64,000 nt of DNA, taken from Streptomyces sp. ALI-76-A (GTDB lineage Bacteria > Actinomycetota > Actinomycetes > Streptomycetales > Streptomycetaceae). The stretch covers positions 124,001 through 188,000 of the forward strand of contig NZ_JASVWB010000004.1 in assembly GCF_030287445.1 (NCBI RefSeq). The letters are read 5' to 3'. Below, piece by piece: positions 33,839 to 42,060 of this stretch. The translations under genes were made by a program, and so were the position numbers. How positions within the stretch are numbered: position 1 is the first letter of the stretch; each line of letters opens with the position of its first letter. Below the pieces are notes generated by a model. It did not search any database. It was not told the DNA's origin and worked only from the letters and a program-made list of their open reading frames with translations.

Positions 33839-34801
33839 TCAGGGCGCCGCGTCCGCCCGTGCGTGGAACGCCGCCCGGTACGCCTGCGGTGTGGTGCCGA
33901 CCACCCGGCGGAACCGTTCGCGAAAAGAAGTCGGGGAACCGAACCCCGCCTGCCGCGCGATCCGTTCCACCGGGTGGTCGCTGTTCTCCAGCAGGTACTG
34001 GGCCCGCCGCACCCGGGCCCGCAGCAGCCATTGCAGGGGAGTGGTGCCCGTCTGCTCGCGGAAGCGGCGGCCGAAGGTGCGCTCGCTCATGCCGGAGCGG
34101 GCCGCCAGCGCCGTGAGGGTGAGGTTTTCGGCCAGGTTGTCCTCGATCCACTCCATGAGCGGCTCCAGCGTCGAGCCCCGCGGCACGGGCGGGTGCGCGT
34201 GCACGATGAACTGGGCCTGCCCGCCCTCCCGTTCCAGAGGCATCACCGACATCCGGGCGGCGTGCGCGGCGACGGCCGACCCAAGATCCCGCCGGATCAT
34301 GTGCAGACACATGTCCAGGGCGGCGGCGGCCCCGGCGGAGGTGAGGATCTGTCCGTTGTCGACGTAGAGCACGTCCGGCCGTACGTCGACGCGCGGGAAC
34401 CGGCGGGCCAGCGCGTCGGCGGCCACCCAGTGGGTGGTGGCGCCGAGCCCGTCCAGCAGTCCGGCCTCGGCCAGTACGAAGGCGCCCACGCACACGGACG
34501 CGATCCGGGTGCCCGCCTCGGCGGCCTGCCGCAGTGCCGCCAGCACGGCCGCGGACGGCGGCGCGGCCTCCGGGGAGCAGCCCGGCACGATGACCGTGTC
34601 GGCGTCGGCCAGTGCCTCCAGCCCGCGGTCGATCCGCAGGCCGAATCCGCAGTCCGCGCGGACCTCAGGGTTCTCGGCGCACAGGCGCACCCGGTAGGGA
34701 CGGCGGCCGTCGGGCAGCCGCGTCCAGTCGAAGGTCTGGAGGGGTGCCGCCATGTCGAACGGCACCACGTGATCGAGTACCAGGATCGCCACCGTGTGCA
34801 T
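33839..34801 (-). CDS. GlxA-type AraC regulator with DJ-1/PfpI domain
   Basis: The protein has 320 residues from ATG 34801. The N-terminal ~180 residues are a DJ-1/PfpI-like domain (VAILVLDHVVPFDMAAPLQT, IASVCVGAFVLAEAGLLDG, ATTHWVAADALARRFP). The C-terminal AraC double HTH follows: ENLTLTALAARSGMSERTFG and VERIARQAGFGSPTSFRERF. The nucleophile-elbow Cys (SVCVGAF) is present. Divergent from a small membrane-protein gene, with a 13-bp inverted repeat pair between them, so it probably controls that gene and itself. Confidence 0.9.
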   Translation of the reverse strand: MHTVAILVLDHVVPFDMAAPLQTFDWTRLPDGRRPYRVRLCAENPEVRADCGFGLRIDRGLEALADADTVIVPGCSPEAAPPSAAVLAALRQAAEAGTRIASVCVGAFVLAEAGLLDGLGATTHWVAADALARRFPRVDVRPDVLYVDNGQILTSAGAAAALDMCLHMIRRDLGSAVAAHAARMSVMPLEREGGQAQFIVHAHPPVPRGSTLEPLMEWIEDNLAENLTLTALAARSGMSERTFGRRFREQTGTTPLQWLLRARVRRAQYLLENSDHPVERIARQAGFGSPTSFRERFRRVVGTTPQAYRAAFHARADAAP

Positions 34802-34816
34802 GAACGCCACGATAGG

Positions 34817-34898
34817 CGGATTCCCGCCAGCCCCGTGACCCCCGCCGGGACCGGATCCCGGGGCGGACCAGATGGAGAGGCGCGTTGGCGGGAATCCG
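34817..34898. promoter_or_regulatory. Inverted-repeat pair in the GlxA divergent region
   Basis: CGGATTCCCGCCA (34817-34829) and TGGCGGGAATCCG (34886-34898) are exact complements, 56 bp apart. A TAGGGT hexamer at 34945-34950 may be the -10 of the rightward gene. Two identical sites in opposite orientation between divergent genes suit an AraC-family regulator that bridges them. Confidence 0.5.
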
Positions 34899-34994
34899 TT
34901 GGAACCTGTCGTTTCCGCCCCTGTGTGATCACTTCTCGGCTTCCTAGGGTGGGCCGGGCACCACCGACCGCAGCCGAGAAGGACACGCCACTCC

Positions 34995-35465
34995 ATGACC
35001 AAGTTCCTGCTGACCCTGCATGTCCTGGCCGCCATCGTCGCCGTGGGACCGGTCACCGTCGCCGCCAGCATGTTCCCGCCCGCCGCACGCCGCGTCCGCA
35101 CCGGCTCCGACGGCCCGGACACGGCGGGGGTCGGCACCGTGCGGCTGCTGCACCGCATCTGCCGTGTCTACTCCGGCCTCGGCCTCGCCGTGCCCCTCCT
35201 CGGGTTCGCCACCGCGGCCGCGATGGGTGTCCTGGGCGACGGCTGGCTTGTGACGTCCATCGCCCTGACGGCCGCGGCCGCCGGCGTCCTGGTCGCCTTC
35301 GTCCTGCCCCGGCAGGACGAACTCCTGGAGCAGGTGACCGCCGAACAGCCGGTCGAGCGGGGCCACACGGTCCAACTGGCCATGTTCACGGGTGTGTTCA
35401 ACCTGCTGTGGGCGACCGTGACCGTACTCATGATCGTCCGGCCCGGCTCCACCACCGGAGCCTGA
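34995..35465 (+). CDS. Four-helix membrane protein (DUF2269-like)
   Basis: The protein has 156 residues from ATG 34995. Four hydrophobic helices are clear: FLLTLHVLAAIVAVGPVTVA, SGLGLAVPLLGFATAAAMGV, SIALTAAAAGVLVAFVLP and AMFTGVFNLLWATVTVLMI. The first helix with LHVLAAIVAVGP resembles DUF2269 integral membrane proteins. Function unknown; divergent partner of the GlxA-type regulator, which probably controls it. Confidence 0.7.
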   Translation: MTKFLLTLHVLAAIVAVGPVTVAASMFPPAARRVRTGSDGPDTAGVGTVRLLHRICRVYSGLGLAVPLLGFATAAAMGVLGDGWLVTSIALTAAAAGVLVAFVLPRQDELLEQVTAEQPVERGHTVQLAMFTGVFNLLWATVTVLMIVRPGSTTGA

Positions 35466-35591
35466 GCGCAGCGCACGTGTGGCGGTCGCGTCAAGACCTC
35501 CGCCGGAATTGGCCCTCTTGTGGGTGGGGGCGCCTACACTCGGCAGTCGTGCCCGTGCTGATGGGCAGTGACACGAAAGGCGCGTTGACGG

Positions 35592-35810
35592 GTGTTCCAG
35601 GATTCCCCCATCTACGACCGGCTCGTCGCGGAGCGCGGCGACATCCCCGCCCAGACCCGCAGGGAGGCCGAGCGCGTGACCAGGGAACTGGAGTACGTCA
35701 TGCGCCCGATGCAGTCCTTCGGCCCCGGCCCCGGCCTGCCCACCGAACGTCCGGCGGCCCCGGGCGCGGGCTGGCAGCGGGCGGCCCTTCCCGGCCCCCG
35801 CCCGTACTGA
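35592..35810 (+). CDS. Small conserved Streptomyces protein
   Basis: The protein has 72 residues from GTG 35592; a stop codon lies directly upstream in frame, which fixes the start. It reads FQDSPIYDRLVAERGDIPAQ and REAERVTRELEYVMRP, helical and charged, then a Pro/Gly-rich tail. I recognise it as a recurrent Streptomyces family without assigned function. A TTGGCC (35510-35515) and TACACT (35535-35540) pair, spaced 19, is a likely promoter. Confidence 0.6.
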   Translation: MFQDSPIYDRLVAERGDIPAQTRREAERVTRELEYVMRPMQSFGPGPGLPTERPAAPGAGWQRAALPGPRPY

Positions 35811-36060
35811 CCCACCCGCGCCGGCCCTGACCGGGGGCCGTCCCGGACAGCGTCCCGAAGAGCCGGGCCACCGCGGGCTCGTGTGCCCCCCCGCTCCCGC
35901 CGGGGCCGTCCCGTACGCACCGGGCCGCCGCCGGGCCGTCCGACCCCGTCCCCACGGGGCCGTACCGACGGACCGGGCCATGTGACCCCTGCCCTCACCG
36001 GGATCGCCCCGAGCAGCCGGGCCACCGCCAGGCCCGGATCGCCCCCGCCCTCCACCGGCC

Positions 36061-37044
36061 TCAGCGCGCCGCCGTGTTCGCGCCGTCGGTCCGGGCCCGC
36101 GGCTTCGGGCCGGGACGCGCCAGCCACTGCGCGACGCTCCACGCGATCGGCTGGCCCGTGTCCATCTCCACGAAGCCGAACTGTCCCGACTGGTTGCACT
36201 CCAGGAACCACCAGGTGCCGTCCGCGTCCTCGGCGAAGTCGAAGGCGCCGTAAGCCAGTTCCGCGTCCCGGAGGTACGCCTGGACGGCCTCGGCGACGCG
36301 CCGCGGGACATCGGTGGGCCGCCAGGGCGCGGGGTTCACCGCGAACCGGACGTCCACGTCGTCCGGATCCGCGTCCTCGGCGGTCGCCTTGCGGGCGGCC
36401 AGCAACCGGTCGCCGACCGCGGTGAGGCGGATGTCGGCCCGTTTGGCGACCCGCCGTTGCAGCAGCGTGGGGCCGTAGGCGACGGCGGAGAAGTCGGTGC
36501 CCGGGGCCACCCGGCTGGTCGGCACCGCGCGGGGCGGATCCTGCGGGTGGGCGCCGGAGACCGGCTTGACCACCAGGTCCGGGTAGCGCTCCGCGAACTC
36601 GCGGGCCGCCTGCGGGAACGTCGTGATGAGCGTGGCCGGCACCGGCAGGCCCGAGCGCTGCGCCAGACGCAGCTGCCAGGGCTTGTGCCGGGCCCGGCGG
36701 GCCGCGTCGGGGTGATTCATCCAGCGTGCGTCGCTGCCCCTGAGCATGCCGTACAGCGCCTGGGACGCCTCCTCGGTCAGCCAGGAGGAGGGCACGGCGG
36801 CCCGGGCGGCCGGGACGCCGGGCCTGCGCACCCACACGGAACGCAGCCCGTCGATGCTCACCAGGCGGCCCGAGGCCGACAGATGGCCGCGGAACGCGCC
36901 GCGCGCGTACTCGCCGGACAGCGCGACCCCGCCGGTCAGGTCGGCGGGATCGAGCCGGACCACCGGGGTAGCGGACGCGTTGAGGTGCACGACCACCAGG
37001 TCCGCGGTCACGTCCTCTTCACTGGTCAGAATCAACACGGTCAT
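36061..37044 (-). CDS. tgmB: Graspetide ATP-grasp ligase (TgmB-type)
   Basis: The protein has 327 residues from ATG 37044. The N-terminal third holds SVWVRRPGVPAARAAVP and the WMNHPDAARRARHKPWQLRL block typical of ATP-grasp peptide maturases. The ATP-grasp core is PDLVVKPVSGAHPQDPPRAV, GPTLLQRRVAKRADIRLTAV and the metal-binding end FDFAEDADGTWWFLECNQSG QFGF. This family (TgmB/MvdD-like) uses ATP to form ester or amide links between side chains of a ribosomal precursor peptide. The precursor gene lies 16 bp upstream in the same direction. The peptide methyltransferase that accompanies many such pairs is not encoded next to it. Confidence 0.92.
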   Translation of the reverse strand: MTVLILTSEEDVTADLVVVHLNASATPVVRLDPADLTGGVALSGEYARGAFRGHLSASGRLVSIDGLRSVWVRRPGVPAARAAVPSSWLTEEASQALYGMLRGSDARWMNHPDAARRARHKPWQLRLAQRSGLPVPATLITTFPQAAREFAERYPDLVVKPVSGAHPQDPPRAVPTSRVAPGTDFSAVAYGPTLLQRRVAKRADIRLTAVGDRLLAARKATAEDADPDDVDVRFAVNPAPWRPTDVPRRVAEAVQAYLRDAELAYGAFDFAEDADGTWWFLECNQSGQFGFVEMDTGQPIAWSVAQWLARPGPKPRARTDGANTAAR

Positions 37045-37060
37045 CGTCGCGCGCCCGTGT

Positions 37061-37252
37061 TCAGTCGTCGAAGTGCGTCTTGGAGCCCGCGGTGGACGTC
37101 GTGGTTCCCAGGTCCCTCATCAGGGCGCGGTCGCTGGCTGCGATCCGCCCGTCGCGGAGCACGTTCAACTGCCGCCCGGAGTCGTAGACATACGGGGTGG
37201 TGGTCTCCCACTCCGCTGCCGGGCGTGCGTAGTTGAGCGCGAACGGTTGCAT
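37061..37252 (-). CDS. tgmA: Graspetide precursor peptide (TgmA-type)
   Basis: The 63-residue peptide reads MQPFALNYARPAAEWETTTP then YVYDSGRQLNVLRDGRIAAS and ends DLGTTTSTAGSKTHFDD. The leader with PFALNYARP and the DGR segment is the conserved ATP-grasp-target RiPP leader (TIGR04186-type). The last 15 residues supply Thr/Ser donors (TTTSTAGSKT) and acidic acceptors (DD), the composition of an omega-ester core. It is cotranscribed with the ligase (16-bp gap). A TATAAG hexamer on the minus strand near 37340 is a possible -10. Confidence 0.9.
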   Translation of the reverse strand: MQPFALNYARPAAEWETTTPYVYDSGRQLNVLRDGRIAASDRALMRDLGTTTSTAGSKTHFDD

Positions 37253-37384
37253 CGTCTCTCCCTCACCGGTGCTGCTCGATCGGACGGCGGTCGCCCCGCG
37301 GCCCCCCTGTGGTCCGCCGACTTTCTCGGGCTCCCAGAGACTTATACGAATCGAACGGGTGAATGGTTTCGTTACGGTGCGTCA

Positions 37385-37678
37385 TCACGTCCGGCCGCGG
37401 ACCTCGGAGTCGGCCTCACCGGGGGCGGAACGCAGAGTGCGCAGCGCCAGAAGCAGTACGCCGATGTCGTCGAGATACACCGGGTCGGGCAACAGGTCGG
37501 TCGGCAGCACGAAGTAGGCCAGGGCACCCCAGAAGACCCAGCGCGGGCCCGTGGGAAGTCCCGCTCGCCGCAGGCCGCGCCGGGCCCGCACCAGCCGCAC
37601 CAGCAGGGCGACGGCGACCGCCAGGGCCAGGGCGGCGAGGATCGCGACGCCGACGAACAGTGCGGTGGTCGTGTCCAC
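37385..37678 (-). CDS. YkvA-like membrane protein (DUF1232)
   Basis: The protein has 97 residues from GTG 37678, which has a strong GGAGGAC ribosome site. One N-terminal transmembrane helix (LFVGVAILAALALAVAVALL V) is followed by GALAYFVLPTDLLPDPVYLD DIGVLLLALRTL, the DUF1232/YkvA signature. Function unknown; it lies upstream of the graspetide precursor in the same direction with a 132-bp gap, so it is probably not part of that unit. Confidence 0.82.
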   Translation of the reverse strand: MDTTTALFVGVAILAALALAVAVALLVRLVRARRGLRRAGLPTGPRWVFWGALAYFVLPTDLLPDPVYLDDIGVLLLALRTLRSAPGEADSEVRGRT

Positions 37679-38059
37679 GAGCGGTCCTCCTCGTCCGGGC
37701 GGGCCGCGTCGTGCGTCCGCCTCTTCCGGATTCCCGCTCCCGGCCCCGGTATTGCCTGCCGAGCGCCGTTCGGTACGCCGAAGGGGGCGCGGCCGGTGTG
37801 CGGCGCGCCGACGGGCGCCGTGTTCATACCGGTGGGTCACCCGAGTGGCACGCCGGGGCGGGGGGCGCCTAGTCATGCTCGACGGAACGTCGTGTGTCGC
37901 GTGTCGGGCGTGTCACACGGTCGCACCCTTCCCCTGGAGCGACCCATGACCACCGGCCCTTCCTCACCCGGATCGAACCCCACCGCCCTACCTCCCTCCG
38001 AATCGATCGGTACCACACCGGCCGGACCGTTTCCGAGCACGGCGACCCGGTCGATGAAC

Positions 38060-38334
38060 TGGTGCGAGCCGCCGTGGCCGACCGGCCGCGAGGTGTGGGT
38101 GGTGACCTCGTGGCTGACCGGGGTGAGCCGACCGTCGGCCGCGGCTCCGAGGCGTACCCGGTGCGGGGCGGGGGCCCGGTGTCCGACGACGGTGGGCAGG
38201 AAGCGCCGGGGCAGGGCGACCGCGACGGGCCGTCCGGTGCGCGGGGCGGCCGTGGCGGCGAGCACCACGCCGGCCGGGACGCCCGGGGACCCGAAACCGC
38301 CACCGGCGTGTTCGGCAGGACCGTGTTCGCTCAC
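38060..38334 (-). pseudogene. Xanthine-dehydrogenase large-subunit relic
   Basis: On the minus strand the frame reads SEHGPAEHAGGGFGSPGVPA, then GVVLAATAAPRTGRPVAVAL, then PRRFLPTVVGHRAPAPHRVR and LGAAADGRLTPVSHEVTTHT. GGGFG(S/T)K-like, A-x-AxxxGRPV, TR-x-x-x-x-x-xGxRP and LGAxxDGxL-x-xxHE are the ordered motifs of molybdopterin-binding subunits of the xanthine dehydrogenase family. Only about 90 of some 700 residues remain and the ends are ragged. The start-like GTG at 38334 is coincidental. Confidence 0.65.
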
Positions 38335-38354
38335 GCGTCCGGTGGGACCGACCT

Positions 38355-39452
38355 TTAGGGTGTGCCCTTCGTCCTCGGGGTGCCCTTGAGGCGTTCCAGG
38401 GTGCGGGTCAGCTGCTGGAGCGGGGACGCGGCGGGCGCGGACGGCGGGGGCGCCGGGGGGAGGACGGCCGCTGTCTCGCGGAACGCGGCCAGCGCCTCGT
38501 GGGCCCGTTCGGCGGCCTCCTTGTACAGGTCGCGGGACTTCGTCATGGCGTCCAGCGCCTCGGCGTACATGGCCACCAGCTCCCGCTCGCGGGCCAGCTC
38601 CTCCTCCGCCGTCAGCAGATGCCACTGCTCGCGCAGCGCGGTCACGGCGTCCTGCGCCCCGTCCGGCAGCGGCTTCTCCGACGTGACGAACCGGGTCAGC
38701 ACGTCGACCAGGTCGGACGGCTCCGAACCGTCGAGGAAGACACTGCGTACGGCGAACTCGTCGGCGGCGTGGCCGGACGGCCCGGGCCCCGCGGGCAGGA
38801 CCACGGCGCCGCCCCGCGGTACCTGCACGCCGCACTCCTTCAGGGCCCAGTTCACGGCGCGCAGCTGCTGTGGAGCGGCGCGGTGCTCGACCACCCGGTG
38901 CCGCAGGCTCGCCGGGAACAGCGGGGTCAGCGGCCCCCGGCCCCGGTCGTCCGGGGTCATCGCCTCGTGCACGACGACGTGGATGTTCCAGCTGCCGCGC
39001 ACGGCGTCCCGGAGCAGCCGCCGCATGGCCCTGTCCTCGGCCGGCAGGCGGTTGACGTCCCGCAGCCGCAGCCCGGTCGGAACGTCGTGGTCCCAGTCGG
39101 CATCCGGCGTGTCGGGCCAGAACATGGTGGCGGGGGAGGGCCACCGCTGGTCCCAGTCCTGCTCCGCCTCCGCCGTCAGCACCCACCGCGCCGCGGTGTC
39201 CGCCTCCTCGGTGACGACCGTGAGCCTGGCCCGGACGGTCACGCCCCCGGGAACCCGCCAGCGGGCTTCGAGGACCCGTTCCGGGGCGTCGGTGGCGTCC
39301 GACGGCTCCAGGAAGTCGTCGATGGTGCCCGCGTCCTTGAGCCGTTGCAGATGCCTGCGGAGAACATCCATCGGGGCGGGCCCCGGGTGGCGGCCACGAG
39401 TCAGCCACACCGTGGGAGGGAGGACGGGACGGACGGTGGAGGAGGTCGGCAT
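38355..39452 (-). CDS. Large unrecognised Streptomyces protein
   Basis: The protein has 365 residues from ATG 39452 (an in-frame ATG at 39494 is possible). It has no membrane segment or signal peptide. The N-terminal part has MDVLRRHLQRLKDAGTIDDF, then a beta-rich region with ARWRVPGGVTVRARLTVVTE and WDQRWPSPATMFWPDTPDAD. A basic/hydrophobic central region (FPASLRHRVVEHRAAPQQLR) leads to a coiled-coil tail (EEELARERELVAMYAEALDA, SRDLYKEAAERAHEALAAF). I recognise no family. Codon use is normal, so the gene is probably real. Confidence 0.7.
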   Translation of the reverse strand: MPTSSTVRPVLPPTVWLTRGRHPGPAPMDVLRRHLQRLKDAGTIDDFLEPSDATDAPERVLEARWRVPGGVTVRARLTVVTEEADTAARWVLTAEAEQDWDQRWPSPATMFWPDTPDADWDHDVPTGLRLRDVNRLPAEDRAMRRLLRDAVRGSWNIHVVVHEAMTPDDRGRGPLTPLFPASLRHRVVEHRAAPQQLRAVNWALKECGVQVPRGGAVVLPAGPGPSGHAADEFAVRSVFLDGSEPSDLVDVLTRFVTSEKPLPDGAQDAVTALREQWHLLTAEEELARERELVAMYAEALDAMTKSRDLYKEAAERAHEALAAFRETAAVLPPAPPPSAPAASPLQQLTRTLERLKGTPRTKGTP

Positions 39453-39700
39453 GAGTCCATCTGTGGTGGGGGCACGAGCGCTTCCCAGTATCACTTCCCA
39501 CCTGTGCCGACGATCACCCGGGGCCGCCCGGCCGGATCCTCGGGCGTCACCCGGCCCGCCGTGACGCCGTCGCCTCGGTGATCCGGCCGGTCATGCCTCG
39601 CCTGCGGCGACGTGGCCGGTGCGCGGTCGTGGGCAGGAGCACCACGGACGACCCACCCGACCCCGTCCGCACCGCGCGATTCGCATCAAGAGGTGATCTC

Positions 39701-40186
39701 GTGCACGTGGATCTCACCGGCCGAACGGCCCTGGTGACCGGTTCCTCCCAGGGCATCGGAGCGGTGATCGCCGCCGGACTGGCCCGCGCCGGCGCCCGGG
39801 TGGGCGTCAACGGGCGCGACCCCGACCGCCTGGACAAGAGCGTGGACCGGCTGCGCGCCGAGGTGCCGGACGGGGACTTCGCGACCGTCGCGGCGGACCT
39901 GGGTACCGAGGAGGGAGCGGCCGGACCGCCCTCCGTGATCGCCGGGCCCACCCACACCGAGGGCGTCGAGGACTTCGTCCACCAGTTGGTGGACCGCGAC
40001 CTGCCCTGGGAGGAGGCCCAGCGCGTCTTCATGCGCGAGCACCGCCCGCAGTCGCTGCTCCAACGGCTCATCGAGCCCGACGAGATCGCCCACATGGTGG
40101 TGTACCTGAGTTCCGACTTCGCCTCCGCCACGACCGGCGGGGCCGTGCGCGTCGACGGCGGCTACGTCGACTCCATCCTGCCGTAG
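39701..40186 (+). pseudogene. SDR oxidoreductase with active-site region deleted
   Basis: GTG 39701 follows AAGAGGTGA. The 161-residue frame begins with a normal SDR cofactor site (ALVTGSSQGIGAVIAAGLAR) and NGRDPDRLDKSVDRLR, and ends with the normal SDR tail (IEPDEIAHMVVYLSSDFASA, GGAVRVDGGYVDSILP). Between AADLGTEEGAA and PSVIAGPTHTEGVED near 39925 the expected ~100 residues with NNAG, the catalytic Ser and Tyr-x-x-x-Lys are missing. The deletion keeps the frame, so a protein could be made, but it cannot be a working dehydrogenase. Confidence 0.8.
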
Positions 40187-40310
40187 CGCGACGCGGGAGC
40201 CGCACCGCACCCGGGGCGTGCGTCCCGCACCCGGGGTGTGCCCCGGTCACTCCGGGCGGCGGCCGTTCACTCCTGCCCCGCAGGGAGCGGCACCCGCACA
40301 ATGGCTCATC

Positions 40311-40353
40311 GAACAGGGCCCGCCCACCATCCGCGTCGGGGCGGGTCCTGTTC
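40311..40353. terminator. Bidirectional hairpin between SDR and serine hydrolase
   Basis: GAACAGGGCCCGCCC (40311-40325) pairs with GGGCGGGTCCTGTTC (40339-40353), 15 bp with one G-T mismatch position and a 13-base loop. It lies between convergent genes and can serve both. Confidence 0.7.
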
Positions 40354-40383
40354 ACCGCGGGTGGTCGTGCGCCACGACAGTCC

Positions 40384-41985
40384 CTAGTCGCGCGTGAACG
40401 TGCCCAGACCGTTCTCGTCGAAGGCCTCGACGGTGACCCGGGTCGCCCTTCCGTCCTCGACGTCGCGGAAGGTGATGCCGGACGGACCGCTCGCGTTCTC
40501 GCCCACCGTCTCGAAGCTGAAGGTGTCGCCGTCGTAGTGGGTCAGCCGGAACGTGGTCGGTTTCGGCCCGAGCCGCAGGGTGAGGGTGTCGTCGGCCGCG
40601 GTGACGGTCAGCGGGCCGTAGTAGTCGTTGGCGTAGGTGCCGGTGTAGGCGGTGTCCGCGCGGGCGGCGGCGGCGTCCTTCGGGGGCTTGCCGTAGTCGG
40701 TGGGGGAGCGGGCCGCCTGCTTCTCCTGCTCGTAGACCTTGCCGGCCAGGTCGAGCCAGTCCGCTGTCGGCTTGCCGTGCTGGGCCGTGTCCAGGAAGTT
40801 CAGGGCGATGGAGTCGGCCAGGCCGACCGCCTCGCCGTTGGTGAGCACGACGATGCCGAGCTGTTCGCCGGGCAGCATGGTCACGTTGGTGTTCGCGCCC
40901 AGCGCGAAGGCGCCGGAGTGGCTCAGACGCAGGCGGCCGAGATCGTCGTAACTCACGTTCCAGCCCAGGCCGTAGAAGCCCGCGCGGCCGGCGGGGGCGG
41001 GCGGTGGGTTGGAGACGACGGCGGGCACGTGGGTGTGTTCCAGCGGCTCGGCCGGGATGATCCGGTCGTCGCCCAGCTCGCCGTTCGCCAGTTGCAGTCG
41101 CAGCCAGCGCGACATGTCCCGCGCGGTCGAACTCGCCCCGCCCGCGGGCGACTGGGCGTCGGCGTCGCGTACGAACCTGGGGTCCCACGTGCCGTCGGCG
41201 GCCTTGACGTGGGTGACGGCCTTGTTGCGTGCCGCGGCGAAGTCGTCGAAGCGGGAGCTGGTGGAGTTCATGCCGGCCGGACCGTAGAGCGTGTCCTCGG
41301 AGAGCTTCTCCCAGGTGGTGTCCTTGGCGTCGGCGACGGCCTCGCCGGCCGCGGTGACCCCGAAGTTCGTGTAGGCGTAGCTGTCCCGGAACGGTGTCAG
41401 CGGCTCGTACTTCATCCGGCCGAGGATGTACGACCGGTCGTAGCCGAGGTCCTCCAGGAGGTCCCCGGCGTGGTCGGGCAGTCCGCTGCGGTGTGCCAAC
41501 AGATCGGCGACGGTGACGTGTTCGCTCACCCACGGGTCCTTCAGCGCGAAGCCGGGCAGGTGTTCCGCGACCGGGTCGTCCCAGCCGACCGCCTTGTCGC
41601 CGACCGCTCCGGCCACCACGGTCGAGGCCAACGGCTTGGACAGGGAGGCCAGCTGGAAGACCGTGTCGGGGTCGACCGGCGCGGACTGCCCGGTCCGGCG
41701 TGCCCCGAACCCCTGGAGGTGGACGACCCGGTCCTGATGGACGACGGCGACCGCGACGCCCGGCACGTCGGTCTTGTCCATACCGTCCCGCACGAGAGCG
41801 TCCAGCTTGCCGACGGCGGTGTCCACGTCCGCCCGGGTGAGTTGGGGCGGTGGCTGCGGCGGGGGAGCGGCTGCGGCGCTCGGCGCGGCCTGGCCGATCA
41901 GCAGGAGCGGAGCCAGGGCCGCCGCGGCGGCCGCCGTCCTGCGGTGGTGGTGGTTCGTGCCGTGTCCCACGCCCATGCACACCAT
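40384..41985 (-). CDS. Secreted serine hydrolase (class C beta-lactamase/DD-peptidase fold)
   Basis: The protein has 533 residues from ATG 41985 (ATG 41976 is also possible). A signal peptide ending around SAAAAPPP precedes the catalytic domain. Ser114 and Lys117 are in SLSK, Tyr205 and Asn207 in YTN, and the third motif is HSG (RLSHSGAFALG). The last ~130 residues (ADTAYTGTYANDYYGPLTVT, TFRLTHYDGDTFSFETV) form the lipocalin-like C-terminal domain (DUF3471-type) found in Streptomyces members. It is likely a cell-surface esterase or D-aminopeptidase-like enzyme rather than a resistance lactamase. Confidence 0.88.
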   Translation of the reverse strand: MVCMGVGHGTNHHHRRTAAAAAALAPLLLIGQAAPSAAAAPPPQPPPQLTRADVDTAVGKLDALVRDGMDKTDVPGVAVAVVHQDRVVHLQGFGARRTGQSAPVDPDTVFQLASLSKPLASTVVAGAVGDKAVGWDDPVAEHLPGFALKDPWVSEHVTVADLLAHRSGLPDHAGDLLEDLGYDRSYILGRMKYEPLTPFRDSYAYTNFGVTAAGEAVADAKDTTWEKLSEDTLYGPAGMNSTSSRFDDFAAARNKAVTHVKAADGTWDPRFVRDADAQSPAGGASSTARDMSRWLRLQLANGELGDDRIIPAEPLEHTHVPAVVSNPPPAPAGRAGFYGLGWNVSYDDLGRLRLSHSGAFALGANTNVTMLPGEQLGIVVLTNGEAVGLADSIALNFLDTAQHGKPTADWLDLAGKVYEQEKQAARSPTDYGKPPKDAAAARADTAYTGTYANDYYGPLTVTAADDTLTLRLGPKPTTFRLTHYDGDTFSFETVGENASGPSGITFRDVEDGRATRVTVEAFDENGLGTFTRD

Positions 41986-42060
41986 TGAAGTCCAGGTTCG
42001 GGGCGTTGTCCTGTCGTGCCGTCCCGGCCCCGGCGGAGGCGGTCGCTGCCGGCCCGCCCC

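Noticed and set aside
37894..38358. 154-codon + strand ORF over the XDH relic
   Set aside because: No family match and no ribosome-binding site; the minus strand gives ordered XDH motifs, so the + frame is probably a shadow.
40352..41980. Alternative minus-strand frame over the serine hydrolase
   Set aside because: Arginine-rich shadow of the true frame, which carries SLSK, YTN and HSG motifs.
40384..41985. Beta-lactam resistance gene
   Set aside because: The SxxK/YxN/HSG fold is shared with esterases and D-aminopeptidases; the lipocalin-like C-terminal domain argues for a housekeeping secreted hydrolase, so resistance is not claimed.
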